Source of the DNA: Clostridia bacterium
GTDB lineage: Bacteria; Bacillota; Clostridia; Oscillospirales; Acutalibacteraceae
NCBI GenBank assembly: GCA_017387165.1
Contig: JAFOFS010000237.1
Coordinates: 1 to 6,605 of the forward strand
Reading direction: 5' to 3'
DNA length: 6,605 nt
The position numbers and the translations under genes were made by a program. Of the stretch, positions 5,363-6,605 are shown piece by piece (position 1 is the first letter of the stretch; every line of letters begins with the position of its first letter). The notes beneath the pieces were generated by a model, which saw nothing but the letters and a program-made list of their open reading frames with translations, did not search any database and had not been told where the DNA came from.

Positions 5363-6592
5363 GATAAATCCAACTCGAATATCATCGAGGTTCTCGAAAT
5401 CGCGTGTGATGAATGTCCCGTAGGCGGTTATGAGGTTACCAACGCTTGCCGCGGATGTCTTGCACACCGTTGCGAGGACGTTTGTAAATTCGGTGCATTG
5501 ACGTTTGATAAGGACCATGTTGCTCATATCGACAAGTCCAAGTGTAAGGAATGCGGCGCATGCGCAAAGGTTTGCCCCTTTACTGCTATCGTAAGCCGCA
5601 AGCGTCCTTGCCAGAACGCTTGTAAGGTAAAAGCGATTTCGATGAACGAGAATAACGAAGCGAAGATCGATAACTCGAAATGTATCCAATGCGGTGCTTG
5701 TGTTTATCAATGCCCGTTCGGAGCAATTACCGATAAATCTTTCATTATTGATGCTATCGAGATTCTTAAAAACGGCAACCGCTTTATTGAAGGCGGAAAC
5801 AAGGTTTTCGCAGTTGTTGCACCCTCTATCTCGAGCCAGTTTTCTTACGCTAAGCTTGGCCAGGTTATAACCGGCTTAAAGGAACTCGGATTCCACGATG
5901 TAGTCGAAGCCGCTCTCGGCGCAGATATAGTTGCTATGTCGGAAGCTCGCGAGCTTGCTGAAAAGGGAATACTCACAAGCTCTTGTTGCCCTGCATTCGT
6001 TCAGTACATAAAGGCGACCTTCCCCGACCTTCAAAAGTATATTTCTCATAATCTGTCGCCTATGGCTGCACTTGCGAAGTATATCAAAGAAAACACCTCC
6101 AACGCCAAGGTCGTATTCATAGGTCCGTGTACTGCTAAGAAGGCAGAAGCACAGCTTGATACCGTAAAGGATTACGTTGATGCAGTTCTGACCTTCGAAG
6201 AACTTCAGGCATTGTTTGACAGCCGCGATCTTGATATAGCTTCTCTTGAAGAAGGCGTTCTCGATAACGCTTCCTATTACGGACGTATCTTCGCACGTAG
6301 CGGCGGTCTTACCGATGCGGCTGCACATGCGATGAAAGAGCAAAACATCGACTTCGAGATCAAGCCCGTTGTCTGCGACGGTATCGAAGCGTGCCGCGTT
6401 GCATTGCTTAAGCTTGGCAAGGGCGTGCTGGACGGTAACTTCATCGAGGGTATGGCTTGTATCGGCGGATGTATCGGCGGCGCAGGCTGTCTCACTCACG
6501 GCGAAAAGAATAAAGCCGAGGTTGATAAATACGGCCGTGAAGCATTAGAAAAGAATATTACAGACGCTATTTCCGTATTAAATCTTAAATAA
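4946..6592 (+). CDS. Chimeric frame: BaiN/HI0933 flavoprotein N-terminus joined to [FeFe] hydrogenase
   Basis: One open frame of 548 codons, ATG at 4946 to TAA at 6590-6592, with a good promoter and ribosome binding site. Residues 1 to about 139 are the FAD-binding start of a BaiN/HI0933-family NAD(P)/FAD-dependent oxidoreductase. Residues from about 140 to 548 are a [FeFe] hydrogenase with ferredoxin-like clusters and the catalytic H-cluster domain. No linker or shared domain joins them. The flavoprotein half lacks roughly two thirds of its family length, including the C-terminal FAD-contacting region, and the hydrogenase half lacks the N-terminal segment usual in group B enzymes. GC in hand-counted 60-base lines falls from 63-67% (5041 and 5161 lines) to 43-47% (5761 and 6121 lines). 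All five cysteines before the join use TGC; after it TGT and TGC are mixed. I infer that this is more likely a joined product of two sources than a natural bifunctional enzyme. If expressed as written, the hydrogenase domain could fold, while the flavin half probably could not. Confidence 0.8.
   Translation: MQRTDLLIIGGGAAGLAAAVLAGQRYPGRRILLLEKAPRVGKKLLATGNGTCNLSHRGASVKDYHGGGLKTVETVLADFPPEAATAFFRSVGVETVIREDDRIYPLCVSAAAVLDCLRLAAASVAELRCDCAVTALSGGDKSNSNIIEVLEIACDECPVGGYEVTNACRGCLAHRCEDVCKFGALTFDKDHVAHIDKSKCKECGACAKVCPFTAIVSRKRPCQNACKVKAISMNENNEAKIDNSKCIQCGACVYQCPFGAITDKSFIIDAIEILKNGNRFIEGGNKVFAVVAPSISSQFSYAKLGQVITGLKELGFHDVVEAALGADIVAMSEARELAEKGILTSSCCPAFVQYIKATFPDLQKYISHNLSPMAALAKYIKENTSNAKVVFIGPCTAKKAEAQLDTVKDYVDAVLTFEELQALFDSRDLDIASLEEGVLDNASYYGRIFARSGGLTDAAAHAMKEQNIDFEIKPVVCDGIEACRVALLKLGKGVLDGNFIEGMACIGGCIGGAGCLTHGEKNKAEVDKYGREALEKNITDAISVLNLK
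5357..5371 (+). other. Junction between the flavoprotein and hydrogenase parts
   Basis: Codons 138-142 (G-G-D-K-S) mark the place where flavoprotein-like sequence ends and hydrogenase-like sequence begins. Upstream codons are GC-ending (GCG, CTG, TCG, GGC); downstream AT-ending and mixed codons become frequent. I see no insertion sequence end, direct repeat or attachment-like site here. The exact crossover cannot be fixed to better than about ten bases from sequence alone. Confidence 0.7.
5363..6592 (+). other. [FeFe] hydrogenase, group B-like, lacking its N-terminal segment
   Basis: This part (fusion residues 140-548) would catalyse reversible reduction of protons to H2 with ferredoxin as electron partner, in the cytoplasm. 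Two classical 4Fe-4S motifs CxxCxxCxxxCP are at 200-211 and 246-257. A further CxxCxxxxCxxxC set is at 168-180, with extra cysteines at 154, 157, 222 and 226, so more than two clusters are likely. The H-cluster motifs are complete: L1 TSSCCPAF (344-351), L2 GPCTAKKAE (393-401), L3 EGMACIGGCIGGAG (501-514). The expected cluster ligands are C348, C395, C505 and C509, with C347 as the probable proton-relay cysteine. The L2 Met of group A enzymes (MPC) is Gly here, and L1 ends CCPA rather than CCPxW; both favour group B. No in-frame ATG occurs before codon 233, after most of the ferredoxin cysteines, so this part has no convincing start of its own. Confidence 0.85.
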
Positions 6593-6605
6593 GTAAAAAA
6601 GCACC
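6593..6605. other. Short tail after the hydrogenase stop
   Basis: Thirteen bases remain, with an A-run followed by GCACC. An A-run before a GC-rich start could be the left flank of a terminator hairpin, but the window ends too soon to tell. Confidence 0.3.

Noticed and set aside
5341..5380. Insertion sequence end or site-specific attachment site at the chimera junction
   Set aside because: No terminal inverted repeat, target duplication, integrase gene or tRNA sequence is visible near the join.
4991..6499. Minus-strand frames (4991-5710 and 5876-6499) opposite the chimeric gene
   Set aside because: They are shadows of the plus-strand frame, whose FAD and H-cluster motifs are unmistakable; the first one even runs across the composition break.

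Overview
The window looks like chromosomal DNA of a GC-rich, endospore-forming Clostridia member, perhaps Oscillospiraceae/Ruminococcaceae-like. The evidence is a SpoIIE phosphatase domain, a Gram-positive style of ribosome binding site and promoter, and an anaerobe-type [FeFe] hydrogenase. The hydrogenase part differs clearly in base composition and codon use from everything before it, so the window may not come from one genome.

Layout. Bases 1-546 (+) hold the C-terminal PP2C phosphatase end of SpoIIE; its start lies outside the window. A perfect 14-bp hairpin at 547-578 with A/T tracts on both sides ends this gene and also the convergent minus-strand operon. That operon reads from 4754 down to 580. 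It encodes an 878-residue type II (P2-like) P-type ATPase, followed 11 bases later by a complete ComM/YifB-family AAA+ ATPase whose Shine-Dalgarno overlaps the ATPase stop codon. The ATPase keeps the family architecture, but the DKTGT, TGDGxND and membrane cation-site motifs are altered. Bases 4755-4945 are a divergent intergenic region with one good extended -10 promoter facing each way.

Bases 4946-6592 (+) are one uninterrupted 548-codon frame made of two unrelated parts. Codons 1 to about 139 are the FAD-binding N-terminus of a BaiN/HI0933-family flavoprotein (about 65% GC in sampled lines, all cysteines TGC). From about codon 140 on it is an N-terminally shortened group B-like [FeFe] hydrogenase (about 45% GC in sampled lines) with ferredoxin-type clusters and all four H-cluster cysteines. 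Both halves lack a part that their families normally have. The join near 5357-5371 is best read as an assembly chimera or a recent recombination; a working natural fusion is the less likely but more exciting reading.

I see no tRNA, rRNA, CRISPR array, insertion sequence or attachment site. No previously undescribed multi-gene system can be demonstrated here. The two points that most deserve a second look are the altered P-type ATPase and the flavoprotein-hydrogenase junction.
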